A DNA stretch of 64,000 bases, taken from the NCBI GenBank assembly GCA_035610835.1, contig CM069441.1, positions 87,121,574 through 87,185,573 on the forward strand, written 5' to 3'. The notes under the pieces were generated by a model. It worked only from the letters and a program-made list of their open reading frames with translations. It made no database searches and had not been told where the DNA came from. This DNA is from Ophiura sarsii. Taxonomy: Eukaryota; Echinodermata; Ophiuroidea; Amphilepidida; Ophiuridae. The first letter of the stretch is position 1. The number at the start of each line of letters is the position of its first letter. Of the stretch, positions 1-11,900 are shown piece by piece. Made by a program: the position numbers and the translations under genes.

Positions 1-462
1 GTACGCATACGCAGCCATCTTCGTTCTTTTTCGTTTAGTTTCGAAAAATTCTGACATACCTTCAAATTTCTCCCCATGGTGGAAATTCAAAATGGCGCCG
101 GTTACACATAAAGAGATAGGGCAATAAATTTTGTACTGAATCTCCTTATAAATCTGTGCCAAAATGTCACTTACGACGTTCTTGTATTCCCACAACGACA
201 TGATCCTATCTATGCCTTGCATCACAGTAATGCACAATATACATGTAGTGACACAAAATGGTTGAATATCATATGTTATTATCAGCTGATGTTAGAGATA
301 TATGAAAATATATACAAGAAAAATCTGATATGTTTAAAATAAAGGTGCACTATTTTATGAAAATATTTACTATGATTTGTCTTACTGCATCCAATTCCCT
401 GTATGAAACAATATCACAATACACACTATGCGAGATCTTACATCAAGGTATCGGCTCAACTC
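1..462. other. No gene seen
   Basis: AT-rich sequence downstream of TMC-A; no coding exon or clear repeat structure was recognised. Confidence 0.4.
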
Positions 463-702
463 TTAGGCCAAAATAAATCAATTGTTGTGTTGCCCTCAAG
501 TGCCAAAAAGTCGGGTTGGTCGGTAGATTTCCCCCTTTTTTTTTTTGCTGACAAATATTGCTGACAGACCATGATTCATGACAAGACAAAATTTGTCAAT
601 GTCAATTTGACTAATGTTTTTCAAGCAAACTTATTCATTTCAAGCAGAATTTTTTTGTTGTTGAGATTTTAGGGTCTGTTACTGAGAGCAACACAACATT
701 TC
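463..702. mobile_element. MITE of the AGGCC-A-tract / GTTGCCCTCA family
   Basis: Begins TTAGGCCAAAA then TTGTGTTGCCCTCAA and ends with the inverse motif GAGAGCAACACAACA. It is a weathered copy of the complete element at 59059-59490. Confidence 0.55.
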
Positions 703-969
703 CTTATGTAATCATTCTGATGCCAAATGTCCCCTGGACCGGAGTGAGCCAGATATGGCAAAATATACACTCAACACAGATATAAGGCAACTCTTATTAC
801 CACACATACTTATTTGTTTGAAATTAGAATACTGTTAAAATTGCAATTTTCCTGAAAATAACTTTTCATGTGTCGAAAGCGGTTGATTTTTGTATTTCTT
901 TACAACAAACTAATTACTTAGATCTATTTGACACAAATTGTAACCGGTCACATCACATACAGGTCTACA

Positions 970-1198
970 TACTGTAAAAGTGGAAATGTTCGCGCGTGTA
1001 AATGTTCGCGCGTGTAAATGTTCGCGCATTGCACATTTTGAACAATTTTGCTTGTTTTTATTTTCGCGATTTTTAGCTTCCATACATAGACCTACATACA
1101 AAATGAATATATTCGCGCGTTTTAATTTTCGCGCTTGATGATTTGAGCGCGAAAAGCGTGAAAATAAATGTAGCACGAACATTTCCACTTTTACAGTA
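970..1198. mobile_element. MITE with TACTGTAAAAGTGGAAATG inverted ends
   Basis: Terminal inverted repeats of about 24 bp start TACTGTAAAAGTGGAAATG. The interior holds repeated TTCGCGCGT and GCGCGAAAA motifs, giving local CpG richness. A second copy is at 5383-5562. Confidence 0.8.
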
Positions 1199-1570
1199 TT
1201 CAACACAACAGTCAGATTTGGCTTAAAACGTATCATATCCTTTATATCATATTTATAAGAGGAACTTGAAAGCTTTTGTTTTGGTACATTTTGTATGCAA
1301 ATCCTCTCATTAACATTTGACTAGTATGAAGCTTACACATTTGTATGTTAAACAATTATTTCTCCAACAATGCATTGCCACAAACAGATCCATGTGAAAT
1401 GGATGGCAATATTAGTTGTAACTGATACATGGGGCACAATAAGTGCTAACATGATTGGTGCACATAATTCAACTTTAATGAATACATCTATATCTGATTA
1501 CTGTTATATTGGTGGAGGAGAACATCAAAAATACATACAAATATTGGTGAAATGTTTGTTGAAATCTATA

Positions 1571-2077
1571 TAAACTCCTCAAAAAAAGTTCGGAAAGTTT
1601 TTTCAATCATCAATTTTCCGGATATTTCGTAATGTATACATAGTGTGATTCCTCTCTATGAAAAGCTGATGTGTTACTCTTTCCAAACATACCTCATTTG
1701 TAGCAATCACTTGTTTCAGTGCCCAGCAATTTTTATTAAGAACATGGAGAGGTCACAATCTGAATGTGCTAAAATCATCACTATTTTGTGCTCAAAAGTC
1801 AAAAGAGCATCACTCTACACTGTCAATGTAACACTTCAGTGATCAGACAACACAGTTCTTCTTTTGAGCACAAAATAGTGGCAATTCAGATTGTGACCTC
1901 CCCATGTTTTCAAGCAAGTTGCTGAGCACTGGAGAAAGTGATTGCTACAAATGGGGTATCGTTGGAAAGAGGAACACATCAGCTTTTCATAGAGAGGAAA
2001 CACAATATGAATACATTACGAAATATCCGGAAAATTGGTGATTGAAAAAACTTTCCGAACTTTTTTTGAGGAGTTTA
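1571..2077. mobile_element. Foldback element, about 507 bp, ends TAAACTCCTCAAAAAAAGTT
   Basis: The two halves are long inverted copies: 1571-1700 matches the reverse complement of 1950-2077 almost throughout. A related copy with the AGTTCGGA and CAGCTGATGTGTT-type motifs is at 28900-29424. Confidence 0.85.
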
Positions 2078-4736
2078 TAATCAAATTAAGTGGAAGATTA
2101 TATTATGACCCGTCTCATCTATGAACACAATTTTCGGTTGTTTTGTCCTTGATCACGGTAATGTTACCAGTACATACTTTCCTATACTACCGTACATGGT
2201 TGACATTCTTCTTTGATCACACAGGTTGACATCACCTCCAAACTTAAGCTGACACAGGGTAGAGTAACAGTGGTGGTGTAACAGACATGTTTATACTTTA
2301 TAAATCTCATTATTATTATTAAATCTCATTATTATTATTACTAGCAAGAAGTCCATTCTTTTAAACAATGGTGCTGCTAATTGTGAGTTTTCCCTAGAAT
2401 CTGATACAACTTTATCCAAATAGAAAAAAAGTTGATGTTTACACAGGTCATGATGTGCTCATAAACCAATGGTTAAATTGTACTGGAAAGGCTGTGTGAA
2501 GAAAGTCTCGTTCAAATGTCTGCTTCAATTCTCCAACAGTATCGCAATTTGAAAAGAAAGAAAGACATGCCAATGAACGTTTGTCTGTGTTGGTTATAAT
2601 GTGATTTGAAGTTGAAACTTTTGTTTCTCAACACCAGATAATAATTATTTGAGTGTCAGTCGTTCATTAGCAGAATAATGACTTGACTTGGGGGGGTTTT
2701 GACCTTCTGGAAATGTGACATAAGAATCGGGTCATCTTGGATAGGGATCCTTGTTAGTTTAAGATAGAGGTTCAGGAGGTCATTTACATCGGAGACAAGC
2801 AACCATCACTCAACAAAGAGAGGTGCAAATATGACCTAATTTTGACATCTCATATCCAGAAAGTCAAGATCCTGAAAGTCGAGAAAATAAATTCCAGGTA
2901 TTTATTATCTAGAGTTGGAAACGGAAATTTGATTTCACATCACACAGAAGAAAAATGTAAATTGTTTTTGGTTGGGGGAGGGAAATATTGCCTTTCTGAT
3001 GGAATAACGGACTTCCTCTCAAATGTTCGGAGGGGGAGGCTGTTCATAAGATTCTAGTGAGAGGGATGCAGTTCATCAGATTGCACACCCATTAAGCCAT
3101 ATGGATTTTAATTATCACATTCACAATTATTCATGTCTAATCTAAATCTATAATATGATGAAAAAACATAATATAACCTACATAGTTATTGTAATATATT
3201 AATTAACAATTAAACTCTCTATATTAGAACAATATATACATAATAAAAATCTTTTGCACAAAAATTGTCATCATTAATAATGCGATCATCGAAAGCTACC
3301 GAGTGTAGATGTACATGTTTGTTTTTACAATTTTTATAAAATGATACAAAATTACACAATTGAGTTGATATAAACTATGAACTTCATTTTAAAAATAGGC
3401 AGTACATTAGCGCAGATTTATAAAACCCATATAAATTAGCCCTATCGTGTTCTTTTTGTAAACCCAGAGCAGTCTAGATATGATTTTTTTCTGAATTGGC
3501 TTCCTTTGGTCAATGCATAGCCTTAAAAAAACCTGGGATTATGAAAATTCACATGTTAATTCACATTTATGATATTTTGCATGAACTGTAACAATAATGA
3601 ACCTGCCGACTAAGCGCAGGGGAGGGGACAGGTTCTGTGCAGAATTGATTGCATCCCCCTCCCCTGTTTAACCGTTCAGACATAATAATGGTTTGCTTGT
3701 TGTTGCAAGTGTTCCAAAAGTAATTGTACCTTGCCTTGTCCCTCCCCACTACACGGTTTTCACAATACCTACAAGGTCTAAGGCACAGATAAAATTCACA
3801 ACTACATTTGCTCCCAGTGGCAGTGTTGTCAGAGCATATTGTAGTTGCGAGGCAGCATTTACATGCAAGTGCCAAGATATGTCTTTGATTGTGTGGGTAC
3901 TAAAACCAGCAAATCAGAATCAAGCAGTTCATCAAAAAAGACTTTTCAAAAACTAGAAAATATGCTGTATCAAAATTTGGCCAGGTTAAAATGGGATTCT
4001 ATACTAGCCCTCAAAGTGTAAACAGGACATAGACTTCTTAAATCATAGGAGATTAACCAGAGTCTGTTATCAGCACACGCCTCCCAATGGGCGCACGTTG
4101 GCTTCACGAAAAGTAGGCGAGGTCAACCTCACCCCTTGTGGGCATCCGTGGTTGCGGAATACGTAAGCTCGACCTCACAGCGCCGATTGGTTACCAGATT
4201 TCTGGATTATTGTAAGTACGTCTGTGTGTGTTCAACTGCAACCAGGAGGATGTGTGTGGATGTTTGTCCATCATATGTTCCAAGATTGTGCTAAAATGTG
4301 TAAAACCCGAGTGATTATCACTCAACACATAATTATACGAAAATAAAAATATTTGATGATATATGTCCATGGAAGACTAGGATTCAAGGCACTTTTCTTT
4401 AGTTTGCATGTTTCTTTTCTTTTCTTTCAATGTAAAGGGGCTGCGACCCGCTACGTTGTTGCTGGGAGATCGATCTTATGTTGAAAACATGGATGAAAGA
4501 CAACAAATAACCTCAACAAGAGTAGATGTTACCTTACATATGAAAATGAGGTCACTAATGTATAATTGCACCATACTAGATTTACTATCAATAATTTACA
4601 TTTTTGGTAATGGTTGGACATACATTGAATGGATGGAAAATCATATGCCCCTATGGATAGACGTTCATGCAAAATGGATATGGAAATTTTTGTACCTGTC
4701 CAATTCGCTCATCCTCATTAGAATAACAATAGCTTC
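2078..4736. other. Gene-poor interval
   Basis: No exon recognised. A short fragment near 3876-3930 (GTCTTTGATTGTGTGGGTAC) belongs to the repeat family seen in full at 28189-28363. 4060-4200 is locally GC-richer without a recognised function. Confidence 0.4.
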
Positions 4737-4904
4737 TATAGTTCAGTCAGTTCCAAACCCGCTTACGAGAGTGAATGAATTAATAATAGCGTGGGCGCGC
4801 AAAACGCTTGCATGGCACAACACAGTGCATTGTGTATTGTATGCGAGATGCTTGCGCATGCAAAAATTGCATATTTCTCACCAATTTGGAACTGATTAAA
4901 CTAT
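4737..4904. mobile_element. MITE, TATAGTTTGATCAGTTCC family (copy 1)
   Basis: Ends TATAGTTCAGTCAGTTCC and GGAACTGATTAAACTATA are inverted. The interior has GCGC and TTGCGCATGC motifs. The same family occurs at 5044, 18279, 27340, 36954 and 53786. Confidence 0.7.
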
Positions 4905-5043
4905 AGTCAAACTTATCTTTATTAACCAAAAAAATCAGGATCCTTTACCTTTGTAAATATCAATTCAAATATTTAAAGTTCTAAAAAAGGGCCCACTATG
5001 TTGGTACGAATTTTGACACAGTCAATGGAAACCACATAGTGAT

Positions 5044-5265
5044 CTATAGTTTAATTAGTTCCAAATTGGCGAGAATCATGAGGCTTGTATTTGTCTGTGC
5101 GCGAAGAAAATCCATGTCATTGCGCAATATTAATTAGTAAGAATGTGCGTTTGCGCATCATAATCAAGTATCAGTGAGCGGTGGGCAAGTAGGTATTCCA
5201 TTTGGGCCCGCGGATAAATATATAGCCGCACAATTTTCGCCAATTTGAAACTGATTAAACTATAG
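5044..5265. mobile_element. MITE, TATAGTTTGATCAGTTCC family (copy 2)
   Basis: Inverted ends CTATAGTTTAATTAGTTCC and the matching reverse at the right. It lies 140 bp from copy 1. Confidence 0.75.
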
Positions 5266-5382
5266 GAGATTGGTTCCATTCAGTGCATAAGGAACATATT
5301 ACTGCTTGCCATATACTGATGACCGGTTTTGTTCAGAGACTGTATTAAATGAGGCAACCACTGGTCCACTGTATATTGGGTG

Positions 5383-5562
5383 TACTGTAAAAGTGGACAT
5401 TTTTCGCATGTGTAATTTTTCGCGCTTTGCACATTTTTGCTTGTTTTTATTTTTTGCAATTTTGAGCTTCCTTATATAGACCTACATACAAAATGTATAT
5501 ATTCCCAAATTTTTATTTTTATGCTTGCTGATTTTAGCGCAAAATGCCCACTTTTTACAGTA
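5383..5562. mobile_element. MITE with TACTGTAAAAGTGGA inverted ends (copy 2), in the TMC-A 3' region
   Basis: Same family and internal order as 970-1198, with CpG-containing motifs partly mutated. It begins about 55 bp after the TMC-A stop on the minus strand and contains AATAAA on that strand. Confidence 0.8.
5512..5517 (-). promoter_or_regulatory. Candidate poly(A) signal AATAAA for TMC-A
   Basis: AATAAA on the minus strand about 100 bp after the TMC-A stop codon. It lies inside the MITE at 5383-5562, so the element may supply the 3' end of the transcript. Position is seen; use is inferred. Confidence 0.35.
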
Positions 5563-5616
5563 CTCTGTTGGTAGTGATTGTAACAAGACCATATCTGACA
5601 CCATATTGAACTGCAT

Positions 5617-5904
5617 CTAATGCACCTGTGCCGAGGTGTGATGATCCCCTTTGATCTGCGGTGCAGCCCTGACTGGGGATTTATTCCCCCTGCCTTTACC
5701 CTTCCCGCCTTTACCCCCTTTCTTCGGAGATGGTGAGGGGGACGAGTTTGGTACTGCCCCATTTCCTGCGTTGTCTTTTCTTCTTCTTCTTCTCCTACCC
5801 GATGGGGTTACTACGTTATCCTCATCGCCACCAACAGCGCCTCCTTTTCTTATTTTGACAGCATCTTGTAGCATTTTGAGAAGGAAGCGCTTATCTTTAC
5901 CCTC
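5617..5904 (-). CDS. TMC: TMC-A exon 17 (last exon, basic tail, stop)
   Basis: The acceptor TGTCATTTAG gives phase 0. The exon starts EGKDKRFLLKML, the conserved TMC post-helix motif, then a low-complexity tail rich in lysine, arginine and glycine (RRRRRRKDN, KKGGKGGKGKGRGNK) and ends at TAG (5617-5619). The polybasic stretches could bind lipids or act as trafficking signals; this is inference. A MITE with AATAAA lies within about 55-105 bp of the stop. Confidence 0.93.
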   Translation of the reverse strand, partial: EGKDKRFLLKMLQDAVKIRKGGAVGGDEDNVVTPSGRRRRRRKDNAGNGAVPNSSPSPSPKKGGKGGKGKGRGNKSPVRAAPQIKGDHHTSAQVH

Positions 5905-8900
5905 CTAAATGACACGGATAGAAACATAGAGAAAATGAGCGAGAAATGAATGTGGGTGGGGTCTATACAATAGGTGATTACGGAGTGACGTCACATGCCG
6001 TTGACCACAAACTACGAGAATTCAAACAAATTCAGATTGCACCATCACCAAAACGGCCAAAATTTAACCCTTTTTGTACTCCCGTGAAATATTACCATCG
6101 AACAGAATATTTGACAAAGTGATTCCTCTACATACTCATGTTATCATATTTACACATAATGCAAGTTTTCACATGTTTTTTACAAGTCAAAGTCTGAAAA
6201 TCGAGTGAAACATTTTACGAATTTCGGAAATATTGCTCATGTAAACAACGGTCGCTTACACAGCTACACATGGTCACTAGGAACGTTCTTCTGTATGGTC
6301 GAGTAGAGCGTAGACTTGATTTTGATGCTTTGTAGTCAACGGCAAATTGAAGGTCCGTGATCACCTATAGAAAGACTATTTTCATTCCGGTGAAATATAA
6401 TCATACATTTGTTGAATGAAATAAATCCATCTTTGTAGACTTAAAGGGGCATTGAGAGATTGCCGAGAAAAATGAAATTTGGAATTAATGAATTGTTTCA
6501 ATAGATAATGTACGTACGTAGGAACCCTAAAGTGCCATGATTTATGGGGAAACAGTTGAATAATGGTGTTATATTGAAATTTGGTTGAAATTAGTTATGT
6601 GTTGAGTGATGCTGATAGTTTCGATGTCATCACATCGAAATGACCAAAATTGTGACATTTTACATGATAGACGGCGAATTAAGGTAAATGGTTTCAGATG
6701 ATAGTTAGTATATGCCTAAGTATTCCATTTCCTTGCTTTCCGTCTCATGTTTAAAAAAAATAGCATTTTTTGCCTTATAAAAAACAAAAACATACAAACA
6801 AATTGTTACCAGTGTGATTTGTTGCTTGAGTTGTTTTACTGTCTGTTGTCTGCCCTGGGTCACCACCCGATAGTAGTACACGGCTAAACTGTAAGGGAAT
6901 GTAAAACAAAATAATGGTAATAATAATAACAAGGATTTATAAAGCGCTTTAGTAACCAATGGATGCAAAGCGCTGAGAAAGAAGAAGAAAAAGTGTGAAG
7001 AAGCGACACAGGGGGACAATGATCAAGAAGATGGAAAAAGGTGGGATTTGAGGAGCCTTTTGAAGGTGGTCAAATTGTCAGCACTTCTGATGTTGGCAGG
7101 AAGTGCATCCCACAGGCGAGGAGCTGCTATAGAAAAGGCTCTATCACCCGCCTTTTTGTTGGAACGTGGAACAACAAAGGATGTGACAGAGCTGGACCGG
7201 AGTGCATAAGCAGTGCTATGGATCTGAAAAAAGGCATGTATGTAGCCGGGAAGAGAGAGATTGAAGGACTTGTAGGTCTGGACAATACTCTTGAATTGAA
7301 TTCTTTGGGCCACAGGCAGCCAGTGAAGAGACTGAAGGAGTGGTGAAGCATGAGAACGTTTGGGTTGTTTTAAGATAAGACGAGCACATTTGTTCTGCAG
7401 TACCTGAAGACGGGCAAGATCCTTCCTGTCTATGCCATTCATGAGGGAATTACAGTAGTCGAGCCTAGATAAAATGAGGGCACGGACGATGTTGTGACAA
7501 GTGTCAACATCACGATACTTCCTGATGCGATTCAGATTGCGAATTTGCCAGTTGATTTTTAATGGTAATGCCAGCCATACAAAACAAAACTGTGTTCTTC
7601 ATAGAACTTGCGTTTTTCTTTAGAATTTTCACCGAAATATGTATTAAACTGTATCAATGTTAACACTTTCCAAGCGGCTATTAGTTTTACCATACACAAA
7701 TAAATATTTCTGAAACCTCGCCAACTTTCAAAGTCTAGCTCAAGGATTACTGACCCAATACTAGATACGTTTGTACTTATTTCAATGCATTTCTCATGGT
7801 GATTCTAAATATGATCATAAAATTCAATAATTTTGATATTTTTGAAATATTTTGGAATGTCGTCTGCAGACGCCTGCCGCATGAAAAGTGTCAAACATGT
7901 TGTATGATGATGATATGGAGAGATGGTTAAATGTGAAACACGACCGTCTCAAGCATTTTTCACAGAAAATGTTTCAAATTTAATGTTTTTGTTGAAAAAA
8001 ATCATATATTCAAAAGAAATAGAATGGTTGTGCCCCAGTGGCATAGCTAGAGCACCCCCACCCCATATTTGAGTGTGTTGTCGGTTGAGATTGGTTCTGT
8101 TGGTTCATTTGACCAGGGGAATCATGGAATATGACGGTCAAATTAGTTGTCGGTCAAGTCTTGACGGTTAATAATCATGTTTCATTGTGAATAATCATGT
8201 TTCATTATGAATCATGTTTCATTGTGAATTATCATGTTTCATTGTGAATAATCATGTTTCATTGTGAATAATCATGTTTCATTATGAATCATGTTTCATT
8301 GTGAATTATCATGTTTCATTGTGAATAATCATGTTTCATTGTGAATTATCATGTTTCATTATGAATCATGTTTCATTGTGAATTATCATGTTTCATTGTG
8401 AATAATCATGTTTCATTGTGAATTATCATGTTTCATTATGAATCATGTTTCATTGTGAATTATCATGTTTCATTATGAATCATGTTTCATTGTGAATTAT
8501 CATGTTTCATTGTGAATTATCATGTTTCATTGTGAATAATCATGTTTCATTGTGAATAATCATGTTTCATTGTGAATAATCATGTTTCATTGTGAATAAT
8601 CATGTTTCATTGTGAATAATCATGTTTCATTATGAATCATGTTTCATTGTGAATAATCATGTTTCATTATGAATCATGTTTCATTGTGAATAATCATGTT
8701 TCATTGTGAATAATCATGTTTCATTATGAATCATGTTTCATTGTGAATTATCATGTTTCATTGTGAATTATCATGTTTCATTATGAATCATGTTTCATTG
8801 TGAATAATCATGTTTCATTGTGAATTATCATGTTTCATTATGAATCATGTTTCATTGTGAATTATCATGTTTCATTGTGAATTATCATGTTTCATTGTGA

Positions 8901-11900
8901 ATAATCATGTTTCATTGTGAATAATCATGTTTCATTGTGAATAATCATGTTTCATTGTGAATAATCATGTTTCATTATGAATCATGTTTCATTGTGAATA
9001 ATCATGTTTCATTATGAATCATATTTCATTGTGAATAATCATGTTTCATTGTGAATAATCATGTTTCATTGTGAATAATCATGTTTCATTGTGAATAATC
9101 ATGTTTCATACATTGTGAATATTCATGTTTCATTGTGAATATTCATGAATGAACAATAACATTGTTCGACCTAAATGTTCACCTATACTCTTACCATTGG
9201 ATTATGATGACGGCTGCAATAAAACCTGGTGTGGTGAATATCGTCAGAAGGGTTGCCCATAAGTGTTTAGAAGTTTCCCCCTGTACGATGAGATCTTCCA
9301 CAATGTCAAAGGTCGAATTCAGCCCTCTGAATGGACCACATGATGGAGAGGGGTCAAGTCTAAAGTAAAAATAAAGATAATCATTATTTTACTATCTGTT
9401 TTAGATTTAGTCAACACCTTTCAACCCCAGCCCAAAATACTTGGGGAGGCTCTTGCAACAAAACTGCCTGGTGTATGGTTTTTTAACTTGGCATTTGTTC
9501 TTAAATTTGAGTGAAATTTGAAGTAAATTTACATGAAAATGTCTGAAAAATTGTTTATTTGACATAGACTGACCTTTAGCTTACAGCTCCAGCACTTATT
9601 ACAAATAATAGAGAAAACAAGAAGGAAGATAGTCTTGGCAAAGTCTTTTTATACTGTCGAGATTTAGACAATGAAATGATCCCACGGATGCCACCAATTG
9701 TTGTGACTTAGACAAAGTTATTGAGATAAAGAAGACACTCATACACGTTCAATACAGTTGCATATTCTTATTAAATCATAAGCTCGAAGTGTGCATGTCA
9801 AAAGCTACATACAGAATATTATGTACAGGCTATATACAGGCTGTCATAGATGCTACCACCAGAATGACTCTCCCTGGCAAATTATTGCCCCTTTTATAGG
9901 TTTTGGTCCCACCCACAATTGTTACCCAAGTCAATAAGCTACACTATCTCTACACAATCTGTGAGACATTTTGCGGGCTGTACACAATCTATGAGAGAGT
10001 TTACGGGCTGACTCTACACAATCTGTGACACATTTTGTATAGATAAACAATGTGCATGAAATTGCGGGCTGGCTCTACACAATCTGTGAGAGATTTTGTG
10101 TGAGAGGGATTTTGCGTAGATAAACAATGTGCAAGAATTTGCGGGCCCCCTATGAAGAGTTGAAGTTGTTATTCTGAAATCTCTACAATACTTACGCTGA
10201 CATACTATAGCCTATAGCTCCGACACATATTCCATACATCACACAGAGAACAAGGCGGAAGGTAGTCTTTGCCAAGCCAGCTCGCCATGGTCGCAATGAA
10301 GGTTTACAGTTAGCTAATACACTAACCTGTTGTAATCAACAAAGAAATAACAGTTCATATTGTAATACACTGAACTACAATCCTGGCCTATATTATTGGA
10401 AAATATTTCATTCTAACATCAAATCAATGGTAGTGGAAGCATCAACATTTAGGGGGGGGGAAGCAAACAGTTTAAGGTCCGTCTATACTACTGTTGCTGA
10501 GCATCTCATGACGTCCACGAATATTGACGCACAAGTTGAAGCAATGTCAACTTTTATCCGCAAGGATGCGAGTTTGAATAGGAATAGGGGGATGATGACA
10601 TACAGGGTGGTAAATAGGAATAGGGGGATGATGACATACAGGGTGGTAACAAAAAAAATTATACAATTTTGAAAATATTATTAAAAATATTTCTAATGTC
10701 AATTTGTTCCAAGGGTTCTTTGTTTGCAAAGGAAATGTCTTCAGTTTGAAATAAACTTTATTTAGTTCAAATCGTTGGTATAATTGCAGAAGTGACCAAT
10801 TGTCTAAACTACTCTTGAAATGACTTGGGCCACTTTGCGTCTTAAAAGTAACAGAATCAAAGAGAAGCTGGAATGAATGAATCCTTAGTCAAGTGACTGT
10901 TTTTAGTGGACCTCTAAAAACAGTTAATTCGTATGTTCATACTATGATTCATTCATTTCAGCTTCTCTGTGATTCTGCTACTTTAAGACGCAAAGTGGCC
11001 CAAGTCATTTTACGACTAGTTTTAGACAATTGGTCACTGCTTGCGATTATACCACCGATTTGAATGAAATAAAGTTTATTTCAAAGCTGAAGACATTTCC
11101 TTTGCAAGCAAAGAACCGTTAAAACAAAAATGACATTAGAAATATTTGTAATAATATTTTCGAAATTGTATAACTTTTTTATGTTACACCCTGTATTTAA
11201 TATCCATTTTCTAGGGGCGTTTTGCAACTTCTAGGGAGGATGTAGAGATGGTCGTGAAATTTATCTAGGAGAGGAGGGGGGGGGGGGGGGGGGAATGTTC
11301 CCCTTGCCTCCGCCTCCTGCTGCCTATGCATTAAATGTACCCCTCTCCAACTGGTTCTATGTTGAACCATGGTTTTTGGATGAAATAACATTCAAAACAA
11401 TGACCATATTTTCTAGTCAGAGATCATCCCAGCCAATAATTATTGCGGGAAAACTGTTTACCCTACTAGACCTAAAATAATAGTTGTCCTTACCTTTTTG
11501 ACATAAAACAGCAGTACTAATTTGGCGATACAGAAGATCATGAGAAGTGGAGAGAAATACATGCCAATCCTGAAAATATCAAGAAAAGTATGAACACAAC
11601 AAACAGGCTATATTCATCAAAACCAATTTTGCAGATATTTTGGCTTTTGAATAAGTTCATTGGGATTGATGTGAAGATGAAGTTTGAAAATTTTGCTAAA
11701 AGAGACCATGCACACATCAAACCCATTTGATTGACCGGGAGGGGCGAAAATTCTACCCAGAGAAAACGAGGGATACACTACACTAGATGGATACGGGAAT
11801 CCATCTGGATAAGGCCAAAAAAAATTAATTGTTTGGTTGTCCTCGACCGCCCGCACGTAATTTCAGGGCCGCACAAATATGTTTTTTTATTTTTAAACAG

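Noticed and set aside
4408..4899. Plus-strand open frame of 163 residues
   Set aside because: AT-rich with no family resemblance, and its end lies inside a MITE.
7041..7346. Plus-strand frame over the LINE remnant
   Set aside because: It is the antisense of the reverse transcriptase tail on the minus strand.
8170..9147. CRISPR-like or regulatory array at the ATCATGTTTCATTGTG repeat
   Set aside because: Contiguous minisatellite with no spacers or associated genes.
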